This document shows, piece by piece, positions 40,960-49,734 of a stretch of 64,000 nt of DNA. The notes under the pieces were generated by a model. That model saw only the letters and a list, made by a program, of their open reading frames with translations, had not been told where the DNA came from and searched no databases. Every line of letters starts with the position of its first letter. Position 1 is the first letter of the stretch. This DNA is from Hymenobacter crusticola (GTDB lineage: Bacteria > Bacteroidota > Bacteroidia > Cytophagales > Hymenobacteraceae): contig NZ_MTSE01000004.1 in the NCBI RefSeq assembly GCF_002154225.1, positions 485,140-549,139 of the forward strand, written 5' to 3'. Both the position numbers and the translations under genes were made by a program.

Positions 40960-42327
40960 ATGACTCGTCTGTTGCTTCTTGGAGCGGGCCGCTCGGCGGC
41001 TTCGCTCCTGCAATACTTGCTGCGCTATGCCCCAACGGAGGGGTGGTTTCTAACCATTGCCGACGTGAACCCGGCGCACCTAGTGCCGGTGCTGGCCGCG
41101 CACAGCGAATACGCTCGCGCGGTGCCGTTCGACGTGCAGCAGGAAAGCCTGTTGGAAAGTTTGGTAGAGCAGGCCGATATCGTTATTTCGATGCTGCCGG
41201 CAAGCTTCCATCTGCGAGTAGCCGAAGCGTGCGTGCGGCACCGGCGCCACCTAGCTACGGCCAGCTACGCCACCGACGAGATTCGCCAGCTCCACGCGGA
41301 AGCAGAGGAGGCGGGCCTAACGATGCTGATGGAATGCGGCCTCGACCCCGGCCTCGACCATATGTCGGCTATGCACGTGCTGCAAGATATCCGGGCAAAA
41401 GGAGGGAAGCTAGCTTCCTTCAAGTCGTACTGCGGCGGGCTGCTGGCGCCCGAATCGGAGGGCGACAATCCGTGGAAGTACAAGTTTACCTGGAACCCGC
41501 GCAACGTGGTGCTGGCCGGTCAGAGCACGGCTAAGTACCTGGAAGATGGGCATCTGCGCTTTATTCCGTACCAGCAGCTGTTTGCTCGCTATGAAACGCT
41601 GGAGGTACCCGGCTACGGGCAGTTTGAAGGCTATGCCAACCGCGACTCACTCAGCTACCGCGCGCCCTATGGCCTTGAGCACATTCCCACCATGCTGCGC
41701 GGCACCTTGCGCCGGCCTGGCTACTGCGCCGCCTGGCACGCGCTGGTGCAGCTTGGTCTCACCGACGATTCTGTGCAGCTCGGCAACTCGTCGGGGCTCA
41801 CGTGGCGCGAGCTGGTAGCCGCATATCTGCCGCGTGTGCCCGACGACTTTGACCTAGCTGCTCATCTGGCTACGTACCTAGGTTTGGCGCCGGAGGGTGA
41901 AGAAATGCAGCGCCTTACGTGGCTGGGGCTGTTCAGCGACAAACCCGTGGGCCACGCCAATGCCACGCCCGCCCAGCTACTGGAGCGCCTACTCGCGGAA
42001 AAGTGGCAGCTAGCGCCCCACGACCACGACATGATTGTGATGCAGCATTTGTTTACCTATGAGTTGGCTGGGAAGCAGTATACCCGAACCGCTTCTCTCC
42101 TTGTGCTTGGCGAAGATGCTACCCACACGGCCATGGCCAAAACGGTCGGTTTGCCGCTGGGCATGGCCGTGCGGCGCTTGGCGCGCGGCGAGGTAGCGCA
42201 CCGCGGCGTGGTTATTCCCACTCACGCCGATCTGTACGAGCCCATCTTGGCGGAGCTGAAGCAAGACTATCAGATCGAATTCGTTGAGGAAGAAAAGCTA
42301 GCTGATCGCCGCGGTTTGGCTGATTAG
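40960..42327 (+). CDS. Saccharopine dehydrogenase-like NAD(P)-binding protein
   Basis: This protein of about 455 aa begins with a Rossmann fold (MTRLLLLGAGRSAASLLQYLL, then IADVNPAHLVPVL) and the family continues with VISMLPASFHLRVAEACV, MECGLDPGLDHMSAM and FKSYCGGLLAPESEGDNPWKYKFTWNPRNVV. This is the domain order of saccharopine reductase/lysine-ketoglutarate reductase-like enzymes. Direction (lysine catabolism or another 2-oxo acid/amino acid) is not decided by the sequence. An in-frame GTG lies two codons upstream. The ABC genes follow after 9 bp. Confidence 0.88.
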   Translation: MTRLLLLGAGRSAASLLQYLLRYAPTEGWFLTIADVNPAHLVPVLAAHSEYARAVPFDVQQESLLESLVEQADIVISMLPASFHLRVAEACVRHRRHLATASYATDEIRQLHAEAEEAGLTMLMECGLDPGLDHMSAMHVLQDIRAKGGKLASFKSYCGGLLAPESEGDNPWKYKFTWNPRNVVLAGQSTAKYLEDGHLRFIPYQQLFARYETLEVPGYGQFEGYANRDSLSYRAPYGLEHIPTMLRGTLRRPGYCAAWHALVQLGLTDDSVQLGNSSGLTWRELVAAYLPRVPDDFDLAAHLATYLGLAPEGEEMQRLTWLGLFSDKPVGHANATPAQLLERLLAEKWQLAPHDHDMIVMQHLFTYELAGKQYTRTASLLVLGEDATHTAMAKTVGLPLGMAVRRLARGEVAHRGVVIPTHADLYEPILAELKQDYQIEFVEEEKLADRRGLAD

Positions 42328-42336
42328 CAATTCCTC

Positions 42337-43281
42337 ATGCGAGAAATTCAGCACTACCTAGGACTGCGGGTGAAAGTACTGGCGCGGCAGCTCGCCGAAA
42401 TGGGATGGCTGCGGCTCCTGCTGCTCAGCCCAATGCTGCTCGCCGCATCGGGGCAAGGCATGCGGCTGATTGGCCAGTACCCAGTTGGGCAATGGCTGCT
42501 ACCGGTGCTGGGCGCTGGTATGTGCCTTTCCTCGCACCGGCAGCGCCGCGACCTAGCTTTTCTGCAGAGCGTAGCACCCAACTACCACCGGCTGTTGCTG
42601 GCCGAGTATGTGGTATGGCAGCTGCCTCTGTGGGGCGTGCTCCTCGTGTATAGTGCGTGGTTGCCGCTGCTGCTAGGGCTGGTTTTGATACCGCTTATTC
42701 CGTACGTGGCCAAGCTGCGAGCAGCACGCGGCGACCGGCGGCACCAGAGCCTGTTGCGCAGCGAGCTGTTCGAATGGGTAAGTGGCTACCGGCGGAGTGG
42801 CGCCTGGCTGGTGTGGGCAGTAGGAGTAGGCGTGGCGCTCTGGCAGCGGCACAACACCGTTGCGGCCTTGGTGCCGGTTCTCTGGGCCTTGCTGCTCACT
42901 TCGTTCTATTCGCTGCCCGAAGACTCGGTGATGCTACTCCAGTACCCGTTGCGGCTAAACGCGTTTTTGCGGCGCAAGCTAGGCTTGGCGCTAGTTGGCT
43001 ATTGGATTACCAGCCTGCCGTTTGTGCTACTGCTCGGCACGGGTGCGGTTAGTTGGGGCGGCGCGCTGGCCGTGCTGCTGTGGGGCGCCGTGATCCTGAC
43101 GATGGTCGTGTTGGCCAAGTACGCGTTTTACCCACATGCCGGTCCGGTGCAGGTGGGCGTAGTCGTGCTGGCGTTATTGGTGGTCGTAAATTCGGTGTAC
43201 GTGGCGTTGCTGGCCGCGGCATTCGCGGGCTTGGTATGGAAGAGTCGGCGACATCTACTTCAGTATCGGTGGCATGATTAG
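42337..43281 (+). CDS. Membrane protein, probable ABC-transporter membrane subunit
   Basis: The 314-aa protein has about eight hydrophobic segments (for example LLLLSPMLLAASGQGM, YVVWQLPLWGVLLVYSAWLPLLLG, LALVGYWITSLPFVLLLGTGAV, VGVVVLALLVVVNSVYVALLAAAF). No family motif is recognised. It overlaps the ATPase gene by 8 bp and starts 9 bp after the dehydrogenase gene, so it is probably the membrane partner of the ATPase. Confidence 0.75.
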   Translation: MREIQHYLGLRVKVLARQLAEMGWLRLLLLSPMLLAASGQGMRLIGQYPVGQWLLPVLGAGMCLSSHRQRRDLAFLQSVAPNYHRLLLAEYVVWQLPLWGVLLVYSAWLPLLLGLVLIPLIPYVAKLRAARGDRRHQSLLRSELFEWVSGYRRSGAWLVWAVGVGVALWQRHNTVAALVPVLWALLLTSFYSLPEDSVMLLQYPLRLNAFLRRKLGLALVGYWITSLPFVLLLGTGAVSWGGALAVLLWGAVILTMVVLAKYAFYPHAGPVQVGVVVLALLVVVNSVYVALLAAAFAGLVWKSRRHLLQYRWHD

Positions 43282-43969
43282 CATTCGAGAACTCAGCCGG
43301 GCTTTTGGCGCGCAGCAAGTGCTCCGTGGGGTGACGATGGACCTAGCTCCCGGCACTATCCACGGGCTAGTAGGCGCCAATGGAGCCGGCAAAACGACCT
43401 TAATCAATTGCCTTTTCGGCCTGGATACGGGCTACACGGGCCATGTGCAGGAAACATCGGGCCAGGCTATTCGCCAGGTGACGGGGCTGCTGCCGTACGA
43501 GCCGTTTTTCTATCCCAAAATTACTGGCCGCGAGTACCTGGCGTTCTGCCTGCAAGCCCGTCGCCAGCCGGTCGTGGATTTTTCGGCCTGGAATCAGCTG
43601 TTGGAACTGCCCTTAGAGCAGTACGCGGAGGAATATTCGGCGGGCATGAAGAAGAAGCTAGCCCTGCTGGCGCTGCTCGTGCAAGACTTTCGCTACCTGA
43701 TTCTCGATGAGCCATTCAACGGCCTCGACCTAGGTACCAACTTGCTGCTCAAGGAAATACTGCTGCGACTGCGCCAACGGGGCACCGGCATCTTGCTGAC
43801 CTCGCACCTGCTAGGCACCCTCACCGAAACCTGCGATGAGATAACGCTACTGGCAGGCGGCATCGTGCAGCGCCACTACCTAGCCGCCGATTTTGGCAAC
43901 CTAGCCACCGATCTGCTAGACACTTTGTACCAAGATAAGCTAGCACAAATTACGCGGCTGCTACCCTAA
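43274..43969 (+). CDS. ABC transporter ATP-binding protein
   Basis: The 231-aa ATPase has Walker A GLVGANGAGKTTLI (about 31-44), signature EEYSAGMKKKLALLALLV (the usual SGGQ is SAGM), Walker B YLILDEPFNGLD and a switch His in LTSHLL. It pairs with the membrane protein before it. Substrate unknown; small two-gene exporters of this type often handle peptides, drugs or sodium. Confidence 0.92.
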   Translation: MISIRELSRAFGAQQVLRGVTMDLAPGTIHGLVGANGAGKTTLINCLFGLDTGYTGHVQETSGQAIRQVTGLLPYEPFFYPKITGREYLAFCLQARRQPVVDFSAWNQLLELPLEQYAEEYSAGMKKKLALLALLVQDFRYLILDEPFNGLDLGTNLLLKEILLRLRQRGTGILLTSHLLGTLTETCDEITLLAGGIVQRHYLAADFGNLATDLLDTLYQDKLAQITRLLP

Positions 43970-44306
43970 CGTGCAGTCACTGGCCACGCAACCTTAGAGT
44001 TAACCTGGGGCTAGCTACTTGACAAGAATACCTTTCTGTTCTGTGAATGCCATTAACGAGCAGCTCGACGCTGTTTCGCAGAAGTACAATAGTCAGCGGC
44101 ACTATCTAAATTCATGCTACCTCGCCCTTCGCTTTTCAGCACATGATGGATGCCGCCAACAATCAGTTGTACCAGCATGTGTGCACAGCACTGATTTCCG
44201 GTAGACTGTTCAGGAAGGAGGATGTTCTTAAATAAATGGGATAAAGCCTCCGACCTGTTCTTGACGGAGCCTGAACAAGTCGGAGGCTAGATTTTACTCG
44301 CCGAGC
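43970..44306. other. Convergent intergenic region with a possible gene remnant
   Basis: The spacer between two convergent genes contains a protein-like stretch on the plus strand at 44116-44235 (FAFQHMMDAANNQLYQHVCT and then ALISGRLFRKEDVLK, ending in a stop). No start and no recognised family are visible. A hairpin follows at 44245-44288. Confidence 0.35.
44245..44288. terminator. Hairpin between convergent genes
   Basis: AGCCTCCGAC (44245-44254) with TGTTC, and GAACA with GTCGGAGGCT (to 44288), form a stem of about 15 bp with one mismatch. It lies just after the end of the minus-strand SDR gene. The T run is weak, so it may be a terminator or a stabilising hairpin. Confidence 0.55.
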
Positions 44307-45044
44307 TTACCAGGGGCACGTAGCTGGAGCAGGGAAATACTCTTCGCTGAAATACTTACCAGTGGGGCCATCGGGGCCTAGCAATGCATACTTCACTAGG
44401 CGCTGCGCTGCTTCCTCGACCGTGCTGGTGCCTTGGTGACCCGTAAAGTCAGTTTTGGTATAGCCTGGGCATACTGCATTGATTTTGAAGGGCGTGTCGC
44501 GCAGTTCGTGAGCTAGGTTGAGGGTATACATATTCAGCGCTGCTTTCGAAGCCTGGTAGACCGGCAGCCGATACGCGGAATTGGCATTATCGAAGTCCGC
44601 GAACAGCGTGAGCGAAGCCATGGCCGTGCTCACGTTGACGATGCGCGGCTGCGGCGACTGCTCCAGCAGGTCGAGGAACGCCTGAGTGACCCCGGCCGCC
44701 CCAAATACATTGGTGGCAAATACGGCTTGGAACTGGTCGAACGTCGTGTGCCGGGCTGATTGGGAGGTGCCGCCAGAAATGCCGGCGTTGTTCACCAGCA
44801 CATCCAGCACCGGCGTCTTTTCGCCAATTGCTGCCCGCGCCGCCCGGATGGAATCGGGACTGGTGACATCGAGTTGCACGGCCTCCAGAGCCGTGAGCCC
44901 CGCGCCGTGGAGCTGCTGGACTGCCGCCTGACCACTGGCTAGGTCACGGCTGCCGAGATATACGAAAAAATCCTGCTGGGCGAGTAGTTTGGCGACTTCC
45001 AGGCCAATGCCTTTGTTGGCGCCAGTGACGAGGGCAGACTTCAT
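44307..45044 (-). CDS. Short-chain dehydrogenase/reductase
   Basis: This protein of about 245 aa has a classical SDR pattern: TGANKGIGLEVAKLL (NADP(H)-binding), NNAGISGG, VNVSTAMASL (catalytic Ser region), YQASKAALNMYT (YxxxK) and VCPGYTKTDFTG. It starts at MKSALVTG (45044); the in-frame extension upstream lacks SDR similarity. The substrate is not evident. It is divergent in function from its neighbours; a regulator of AraC type lies upstream in the same direction. Confidence 0.9.
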   Translation of the reverse strand: MKSALVTGANKGIGLEVAKLLAQQDFFVYLGSRDLASGQAAVQQLHGAGLTALEAVQLDVTSPDSIRAARAAIGEKTPVLDVLVNNAGISGGTSQSARHTTFDQFQAVFATNVFGAAGVTQAFLDLLEQSPQPRIVNVSTAMASLTLFADFDNANSAYRLPVYQASKAALNMYTLNLAHELRDTPFKINAVCPGYTKTDFTGHQGTSTVEEAAQRLVKYALLGPDGPTGKYFSEEYFPAPATCPW

Positions 45045-45310
45045 AAATGAAACTAGGAAACGGATGGGGTAAGGAAATGAGCTGCCGGAACCATTCCGGC
45101 AGCAAACAGCGGCTACGGGTGTAGTATAGCTAGTTAAAGCTCTAGTGTACAAGGTAGTACGCAGCTAGGTCGTCGGCTGGGCGCGTTGCTCTAGGGGCAT
45201 GCCCGACCTCGCCACCAAGCTGGTGGTAGCTGCCTAGAGCCGGGTAGCCGGGCGAGTAGCGAGGAAAATACTAGCTGGTGAAGGGTACTCAGGAGCCTTG
45301 GTGCCCTAGC

Positions 45311-46147
45311 CTAGCTGGCTGATGGCCTAGGAGCAGCCCTGGTCCCGACCAGCGCGGTCGGGGGGTAGCCGAACTGCTTCTTGAAGGCGAACGAGAAATG
45401 GGCGAGATTCTCAAAGCCTACCTCCAAGTACAGCTCTACCGGCTTGCGGCTTTTTTCGGCGAGCTGGTAGTGCGCCAGCGTCAACCGTTTTTGCGTGAGC
45501 CAGCGCTGGGGGCTTAGGTGAAAGGCTTTTTGGAAGTCGCGCTTAAAGGTGGTTAGGCTGCGGCCCGTCAGGTAGCTGAACGTAGTCAAGGAGAGGTTGA
45601 ACCGGTAGTTCGCTTCCATAAACTCGACTAAGTTCACTTTGCCGGGCTCAGCAAAGTTGGCCAGCACCCGGTCGATCTGCGGGTCGAGGCTGCGTAAGGT
45701 TTCTAGCGCCTCCGTTATCTTGCCAGCAAGGAGATTCGCGGGTAGGGGCTGTTGAAGTTCTAGATACGGCAGCAGGGAGGCAAAGAGGCTCTGCAGGAGA
45801 GGATTTCTGGGAAAGAGCAGGAGTTTGGGCGCCGCCGGCTGGGTGGGTGCCGGAGGGTGCTGCGTGTAGTAGGCCTGCACCAGGGGCGTGGGCAGCGTCA
45901 GAACCACGGCTTGATAAGCAACACCATCTTTCGGGACTTTCAGCAGGGTTGCCGGCTGGTTTCTAGGTAGGAGGAGCGTGTCACCTGCGGTGGCGCAACG
46001 CGTGCGGTCGGCCTGCACCACTTTTAGCTCGCCGGCGAGCACCCCAACCAAGACGTTATCGGTCAACGTTATTTCCCCGCCGTAGCGCTGGTCGCCGTTA
46101 CACACCAACACCATATCTGCGTAGCGGTTCAGCTGCTTGCCGGTCAT
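45311..46147 (-). CDS. AraC-family transcriptional regulator
   Basis: The 278-aa protein has an N-terminal cupin-like sensing part (YGGEITLTDNVLVGVLAGELKVV, about 20-110) and a C-terminal double helix-turn-helix (FSYLTGRSLTTFKRDFQKAF, WLTQKRLTLAHYQLAEK, LEVGFENLAHFSFAFKKQFGYPP). ATG at 46147 (MTGKQLNRYADM) was chosen; a CAAAGGTA element (minus TACCTTTG) lies 56 bp upstream. The nearby SDR gene is a plausible target, by position only. Confidence 0.88.
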   Translation of the reverse strand: MTGKQLNRYADMVLVCNGDQRYGGEITLTDNVLVGVLAGELKVVQADRTRCATAGDTLLLPRNQPATLLKVPKDGVAYQAVVLTLPTPLVQAYYTQHPPAPTQPAAPKLLLFPRNPLLQSLFASLLPYLELQQPLPANLLAGKITEALETLRSLDPQIDRVLANFAEPGKVNLVEFMEANYRFNLSLTTFSYLTGRSLTTFKRDFQKAFHLSPQRWLTQKRLTLAHYQLAEKSRKPVELYLEVGFENLAHFSFAFKKQFGYPPTALVGTRAAPRPSAS

Positions 46148-46536
46148 CGAGGAGGAGTAAGTGCCAGTGGGCTGGCGTGAGTGGGGTGCTTGTTTTACTC
46201 TACAAAGGTAGGCAGCCCTTACTCGACGTGCTTTGTTCAAAAGGCCGAAGTTGCTTTGCTCAGCGGCCCACTTACGCACCAGGCTACCCCGCCGGCTGGC
46301 TATTGTCCTTTGTTACTCCCAGTTGTCACTTCTCCGCCTGACCAACGAACACGCTTTTCACGTGCTTCCCATCAACTGCAAACCTGACTAATTCAGCCTA
46401 GCTAAATAGCGTAGTAGTTTCCGCCTAGGTATACGTGGAAGGGGAAATTCTGCCTCCGTGAGGGCTGAGTAGCCGCTTATTCAACCCAGAACCAAAAGGC
46501 ATAGCGTTCTGGAGTTAGGAGGGAAACGAAGTATTC
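46148..46536. other. Intergenic region upstream of the AraC gene
   Basis: It holds a -7-like box on the minus strand (46203-46210) for the AraC regulator. The remainder, to the end of the minus-strand methyltransferase gene, shows no supported gene, terminator or repeat. Confidence 0.4.
46203..46210 (-). promoter_or_regulatory. Candidate -7 box for the AraC regulator
   Basis: TACCTTTG on the minus strand matches TAnnTTTG, 56 bp upstream of the start codon. A TTG lies upstream, but about 27 nt away, longer than the usual spacing. Confidence 0.4.
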
Positions 46537-47259
46537 CTATAAGTGCAGGTAAAAAGGAGACATAAGATACTTAAAGTCTTCTGAGTAAGCCTCTGCACTA
46601 TCCGCATAGATAGCCAGCGTACTTTGCGCGACGGCTTGCGGCTGGTGGCTGAACGCCGTGACATGGCGCAGCGGCTTGCTGCCTGCCCGATGGTGCACCA
46701 CCAAGCGAGTGATGGGGTATAACTGCGCGTCTGCGGCCGCGCGCTCAAACTGCTGCATCTCGGGTGGCGGCAGAAGCACCGTGAGCTGCCCACCGGGCGT
46801 GAGGAACTGGTGGGCAAACATCGTAATGTCCTCAAAAGCTAGGGTATCGGGGGCGGTGTGGCGGGCCGTGGTGCGCGCAGCGTCGGGCGAGCGCAGGGCG
46901 TTGCGGAAGAACGGCGGATTGCACAACATCTGATCGAAGGGCGCGGGCTGGGTGGCGGCGAAAGCACGCAAGCTCTGGGCGTGCACGCGCAAGCGGCTCG
47001 CCCACGGACTCGCGACAAAGTTGGCGGCGGCTTGCGCGGCGGCAGCTTCGTCAATCTCCACCGCTTCAACATGCGCCCCTAGGTTGCGCTGCGCCGCCAT
47101 CAGAGCCAGCAGGCCGGTGCCGGTACCAATATCGAGCAGGCGGGTGGCGCCCGCCACGTCGGCCACGGCGCCGAGCACGCAGGCGTCGGTGCACACCTTC
47201 ATGGCGCAGCGGTCTTGCTCAATACGGAACTGCTTGAACTGGAAGTAGGTATTCGCCAT
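46537..47259 (-). CDS. trmN6: tRNA1(Val) adenine(37)-N6-methyltransferase
   Basis: The 240-aa SAM-dependent enzyme has FKQFRIEQDRCAMKVCTDACVLGA (the family opening), LDIGTGTGLLALMAAQR (SAM-binding motif I), VEAVEIDEAAAAQAAAN and NPPFF (N6-adenine methyltransferase catalytic motif). It methylates A37 of tRNA-Val1 in E. coli. It lies 13 bp after the RNase HI gene on the same strand and is probably cotranscribed. Confidence 0.92.
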   Translation of the reverse strand: MANTYFQFKQFRIEQDRCAMKVCTDACVLGAVADVAGATRLLDIGTGTGLLALMAAQRNLGAHVEAVEIDEAAAAQAAANFVASPWASRLRVHAQSLRAFAATQPAPFDQMLCNPPFFRNALRSPDAARTTARHTAPDTLAFEDITMFAHQFLTPGGQLTVLLPPPEMQQFERAAADAQLYPITRLVVHHRAGSKPLRHVTAFSHQPQAVAQSTLAIYADSAEAYSEDFKYLMSPFYLHL

Positions 47260-47272
47260 CCGCGGGGGAAAC

Positions 47273-47740
47273 CTAGCTTCGCTTGGCCTCGATTAGCTCA
47301 TAGCCGTCGTCGATGAGCAGCGGGCCACGGGTGGCGCTGTACACGGCGAGCTGGTCGCATCGCTCGTTTTCGGGGTGGCCGTTGTGGCCCCGCACCCAGT
47401 GGAAGCGCACGTTGCGTTGCTTGTATACTTTCAGAAAGCGTCGCCACAAATCTTCGTTGGCTTTCTTGCCAAAGTCTGCTTTGGTGGCCCAGCCAAACAC
47501 CCACTTTTTCTCCACGGCATCCACCACATACTTCGAGTCGGTGGTGATGGTAACGGGGATTTCTGGGCGCGTAATGGCTTCCAGGCCCACAATCACGGCC
47601 AGCAACTCCATACGGTTGTTGGTGGTGAGGCGGAAGCCTTGGGTAATTTCTTTTTCGTGCGGTCCGTAGCGCAAAATGGTGCCGTAGCCGCCCGGCCCCG
47701 GATTACCGCGCGACGAACCGTCGGTGAAGAGGTGAATCAA
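47273..47740 (-). CDS. rnhA: Ribonuclease HI
   Basis: The 155-aa enzyme shows all catalytic positions: FTDGSSRGNPGPGGYG (Asp), NRMELLAVIVGLEAI (Glu), TTDSKYV (Asp) and VRGHNGHPENERCDQLA (His and Asp). It degrades RNA in RNA-DNA hybrids. The start is TTG at 47740: the codon directly before it in frame is TAA and no ATG lies close, so a TTG start seems real and may keep expression low. Confidence 0.95.
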   Translation of the reverse strand: MIHLFTDGSSRGNPGPGGYGTILRYGPHEKEITQGFRLTTNNRMELLAVIVGLEAITRPEIPVTITTDSKYVVDAVEKKWVFGWATKADFGKKANEDLWRRFLKVYKQRNVRFHWVRGHNGHPENERCDQLAVYSATRGPLLIDDGYELIEAKRS

Positions 47741-47751
47741 TTAGTGATAAA

Positions 47752-47866
47752 TTAAATGGTTGGTGGATAGATGGTTGCTTGTTGGACGGCTGAAGAATTA
47801 ATCCTAGGTAAAAGGTGCGAGCACCACCAATAAGTTAACTCGTTAGCCATTTAACAAGCAACCATC
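47752..47866. repeat. Intergenic inverted repeat upstream of rnhA
   Basis: GATGGTTGCTTGTT (47770-47783) is the exact reverse complement of AACAAGCAACCATC (47853-47866), and TTAAATGG (47752-47759) of CCATTTAA (47848-47855). The pairs flank about 70 bp of ordinary sequence. Confidence 0.55.
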
Positions 47867-47883
47867 CGACAACCAGTTCTACA

Positions 47884-48444
47884 TTAAAAATTCTGTTTGA
47901 ACAGCTTGATGGCAATGGCCAGCAGAATCACGCCAAACACGCGCCGCAGAATATCTTCGCCGGCCCTCCCTAGCTTGCCCTCAATCCAGGCGCTACTCTT
48001 GAGCACGACGTACACAAACACCAAGTTCACCGCGATGCCCACGAGTACGTTCGGCAGCGAATAGGCTGAGCGCAAGGAGAGCAAGGTGGTCATGGTGCCG
48101 GCCCCCACAATGAGCGGAAACGCCAGCGGCACAATAGAGCCACTGGTGGCCGCTGGGTCGTTTTTGAATAGCTCAATGCCAAGAATCATCTCCATGCCAA
48201 TCAGGAAGATGATGATAGCGCCCGCCAAGGCAAACGACTGAAAGTCAACGCCGAAGAGAGCTAGGATGCTTTGCCCCAAAAACAGAAACACAACCATCAG
48301 CAAGCCCGCCACCAGCGTGGCCTTCTCGGAGTGAATCTTGCCCTCGCGTTGCCTAATTTGAATGATGATCGGGATGGAGCCCAGAATATCAATAACCGCG
48401 AAAAGGGTAAGCGTAACCGAGAAAATTTCTTTGATGCTGAACAT
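47884..48444 (-). CDS. MarC family integral membrane protein
   Basis: The 186-aa protein has six hydrophobic segments with the MarC pattern (FAVIDILGSIPIIIQI near the start, FLIGMEMILGIELF, SGSIVPLAFPLIVGAGTMTTLLSL, RVFGVILLAIAIKL at the end). MarC/SNARE-associated family proteins are of unsettled function. It sits between two intergenic repeats. Confidence 0.9.
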   Translation of the reverse strand: MFSIKEIFSVTLTLFAVIDILGSIPIIIQIRQREGKIHSEKATLVAGLLMVVFLFLGQSILALFGVDFQSFALAGAIIIFLIGMEMILGIELFKNDPAATSGSIVPLAFPLIVGAGTMTTLLSLRSAYSLPNVLVGIAVNLVFVYVVLKSSAWIEGKLGRAGEDILRRVFGVILLAIAIKLFKQNF

Positions 48445-48453
48445 GAAGGAACG

Positions 48454-48541
48454 AGTGGCTAAGTGACTGAGTAGCTGAGTAGTCGAATAAATGGCCAGTT
48501 CGCCAGATTTATGCAGTCACTCAACTACTCAGTCGCTCGAT
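48454..48541. repeat. GAGTAAC-type inverted repeat, copy 5
   Basis: GTGGCTAAGTGACTGAGTAG (48457-48476) with CTGAGTAGTCG faces AGTCACTCAACTACTCAGTCG (48518-48538). Arms use the same GAGT/CTGA units as the other copies. Confidence 0.55.
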
Positions 48542-48542
48542 T

Positions 48543-49601
48543 TTAAGCAAACTCGCGGGCGAAGAACTGCACGAGCTGTTCGTAGGCCGCATCCGGGATG
48601 GCCGGGAAGTTGGCGACGCGTAGTGTGTTGGGTTTCCAGTTGCCGTAGCCGTTGCCGAGCTGTAGGCCTTGCTCTTTGGCGCGGCGTTTCACCTCGTCGA
48701 TTAGGGCGGGCGGGCCCTGCAAGCCGATGACGGTGGTCGAGCGGGTTTCGGGGTTCGTTACTAGGGGCGTAAGCTGGGTGGCGTTGTCGAAGTAGTCGTA
48801 GAGCTTGGTGGCACGGTCGAGCAGGTGCTGGTGCACCGTTTTGATCGGCTGCCGATCTTGCAGTACGCGGCTCAACAAATAGATATCCAGCACGTTGGGC
48901 GTGTGGGTGGTCTGGTAGTTGAGCATCTTCTCGTACTGCGACACGAGGCTGTTGTAGTGGGCTCGCTCGTTGATCTGGCGGAACCTAGCTACCGCCCGCG
49001 GCGACAGAATCATCAATCCTAGGCCGGCGGGTAAGCCAAAGCATTTTTGCACCGAGGCAAACCAAATGTCGGCCTTGATCATCTTGAGCTGAATACCACC
49101 CAGCGATGAGGTAGCATCTACGGCCAGCAACGCGTTAGGACCTAGCTTGTTGTACAGGTTCAGTACGAACCCATCGCGCAACTGCGTGGCGTTGGAGGTT
49201 TCGTTCTGGGTGATGCACACCAGGTCAGCATCCTGCGGAATCTGGTCGAGGCTAGGTAGCTCATCAACGCCGAACGACTGGCCGGTGGTGGCAGGGCGCA
49301 GGGCTTTGGCGTACTCCATCCATTTCTCGCCGAAGGCGCCGCTGTAGAGGTGGAAGCTCTTATTTGGCGTTAGGCTTTGGGCCAGCACTTCCCAGCACTC
49401 GGTTGCCGAGTTGAGGAAGAAGATGGTATAATCCTGGGGAATGTTGAGCTTGGTTTTCATGTCGGCGATTACCTGCCGTACCAAACCCGTGAAACGCTCG
49501 CCACGGTGGGGAGCCGAGAGCCAGCCCTCGTCAAAAGCCGCCGTGAGATACGTGCGAACCTCGGGATAAACTTCTGAAGGACCGGGATTGAAAGTATACA
49601 T
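48543..49601 (-). CDS. Class V aminotransferase (phosphoserine-aminotransferase-like)
   Basis: The 352-aa PLP enzyme has NPGPSEVYPEV (N-terminal substrate loop as in SerC), SAPHRGERF, FLNSATECWEVLAQSL, LAVDATSSLGGIQ (PLP-binding Asp region) and SVQKCFGLPAGLGLM (Schiff-base Lys in SVQKC). It fits phosphoserine or alanine-glyoxylate-type aminotransferases of class V; I cannot decide between serine synthesis and another reaction. A TACCTTTG box lies upstream (49628-49635). Confidence 0.85.
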   Translation of the reverse strand: MYTFNPGPSEVYPEVRTYLTAAFDEGWLSAPHRGERFTGLVRQVIADMKTKLNIPQDYTIFFLNSATECWEVLAQSLTPNKSFHLYSGAFGEKWMEYAKALRPATTGQSFGVDELPSLDQIPQDADLVCITQNETSNATQLRDGFVLNLYNKLGPNALLAVDATSSLGGIQLKMIKADIWFASVQKCFGLPAGLGLMILSPRAVARFRQINERAHYNSLVSQYEKMLNYQTTHTPNVLDIYLLSRVLQDRQPIKTVHQHLLDRATKLYDYFDNATQLTPLVTNPETRSTTVIGLQGPPALIDEVKRRAKEQGLQLGNGYGNWKPNTLRVANFPAIPDAAYEQLVQFFAREFA

Positions 49602-49627
49602 AGGAGTCGAAAGTCAATTTGGAGCCG

Positions 49628-49635
49628 CAAAGGTA
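49628..49635 (-). promoter_or_regulatory. Candidate -7 box for the aminotransferase
   Basis: TACCTTTG on the minus strand matches the Bacteroidota -7 consensus 27 bp before the start codon; -33 not clear. Confidence 0.45.
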
Positions 49636-49639
49636 AGAG

Positions 49640-49734
49640 AGTGGCGGAGTGGCTGGGTGACTGAGTAAATAAATCGTTGAACAGCTATGTTCGTCACTCA
49701 GCCACTCAGCCACTCAGCCACTCCGCCACTCATA
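49640..49734. repeat. GAGTAAC-type inverted repeat, copy 6
   Basis: GAGTGGCGGAGTGGCTGGGTGACTGAG (within 49639-49665) faces CACTCAGCCACTCAGCCACTC and CGCCACTC (49695-49732). The right arm is a 9-bp tandem (CACTCAGC) repeated four times, so the hairpin is long and regular. Confidence 0.6.
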
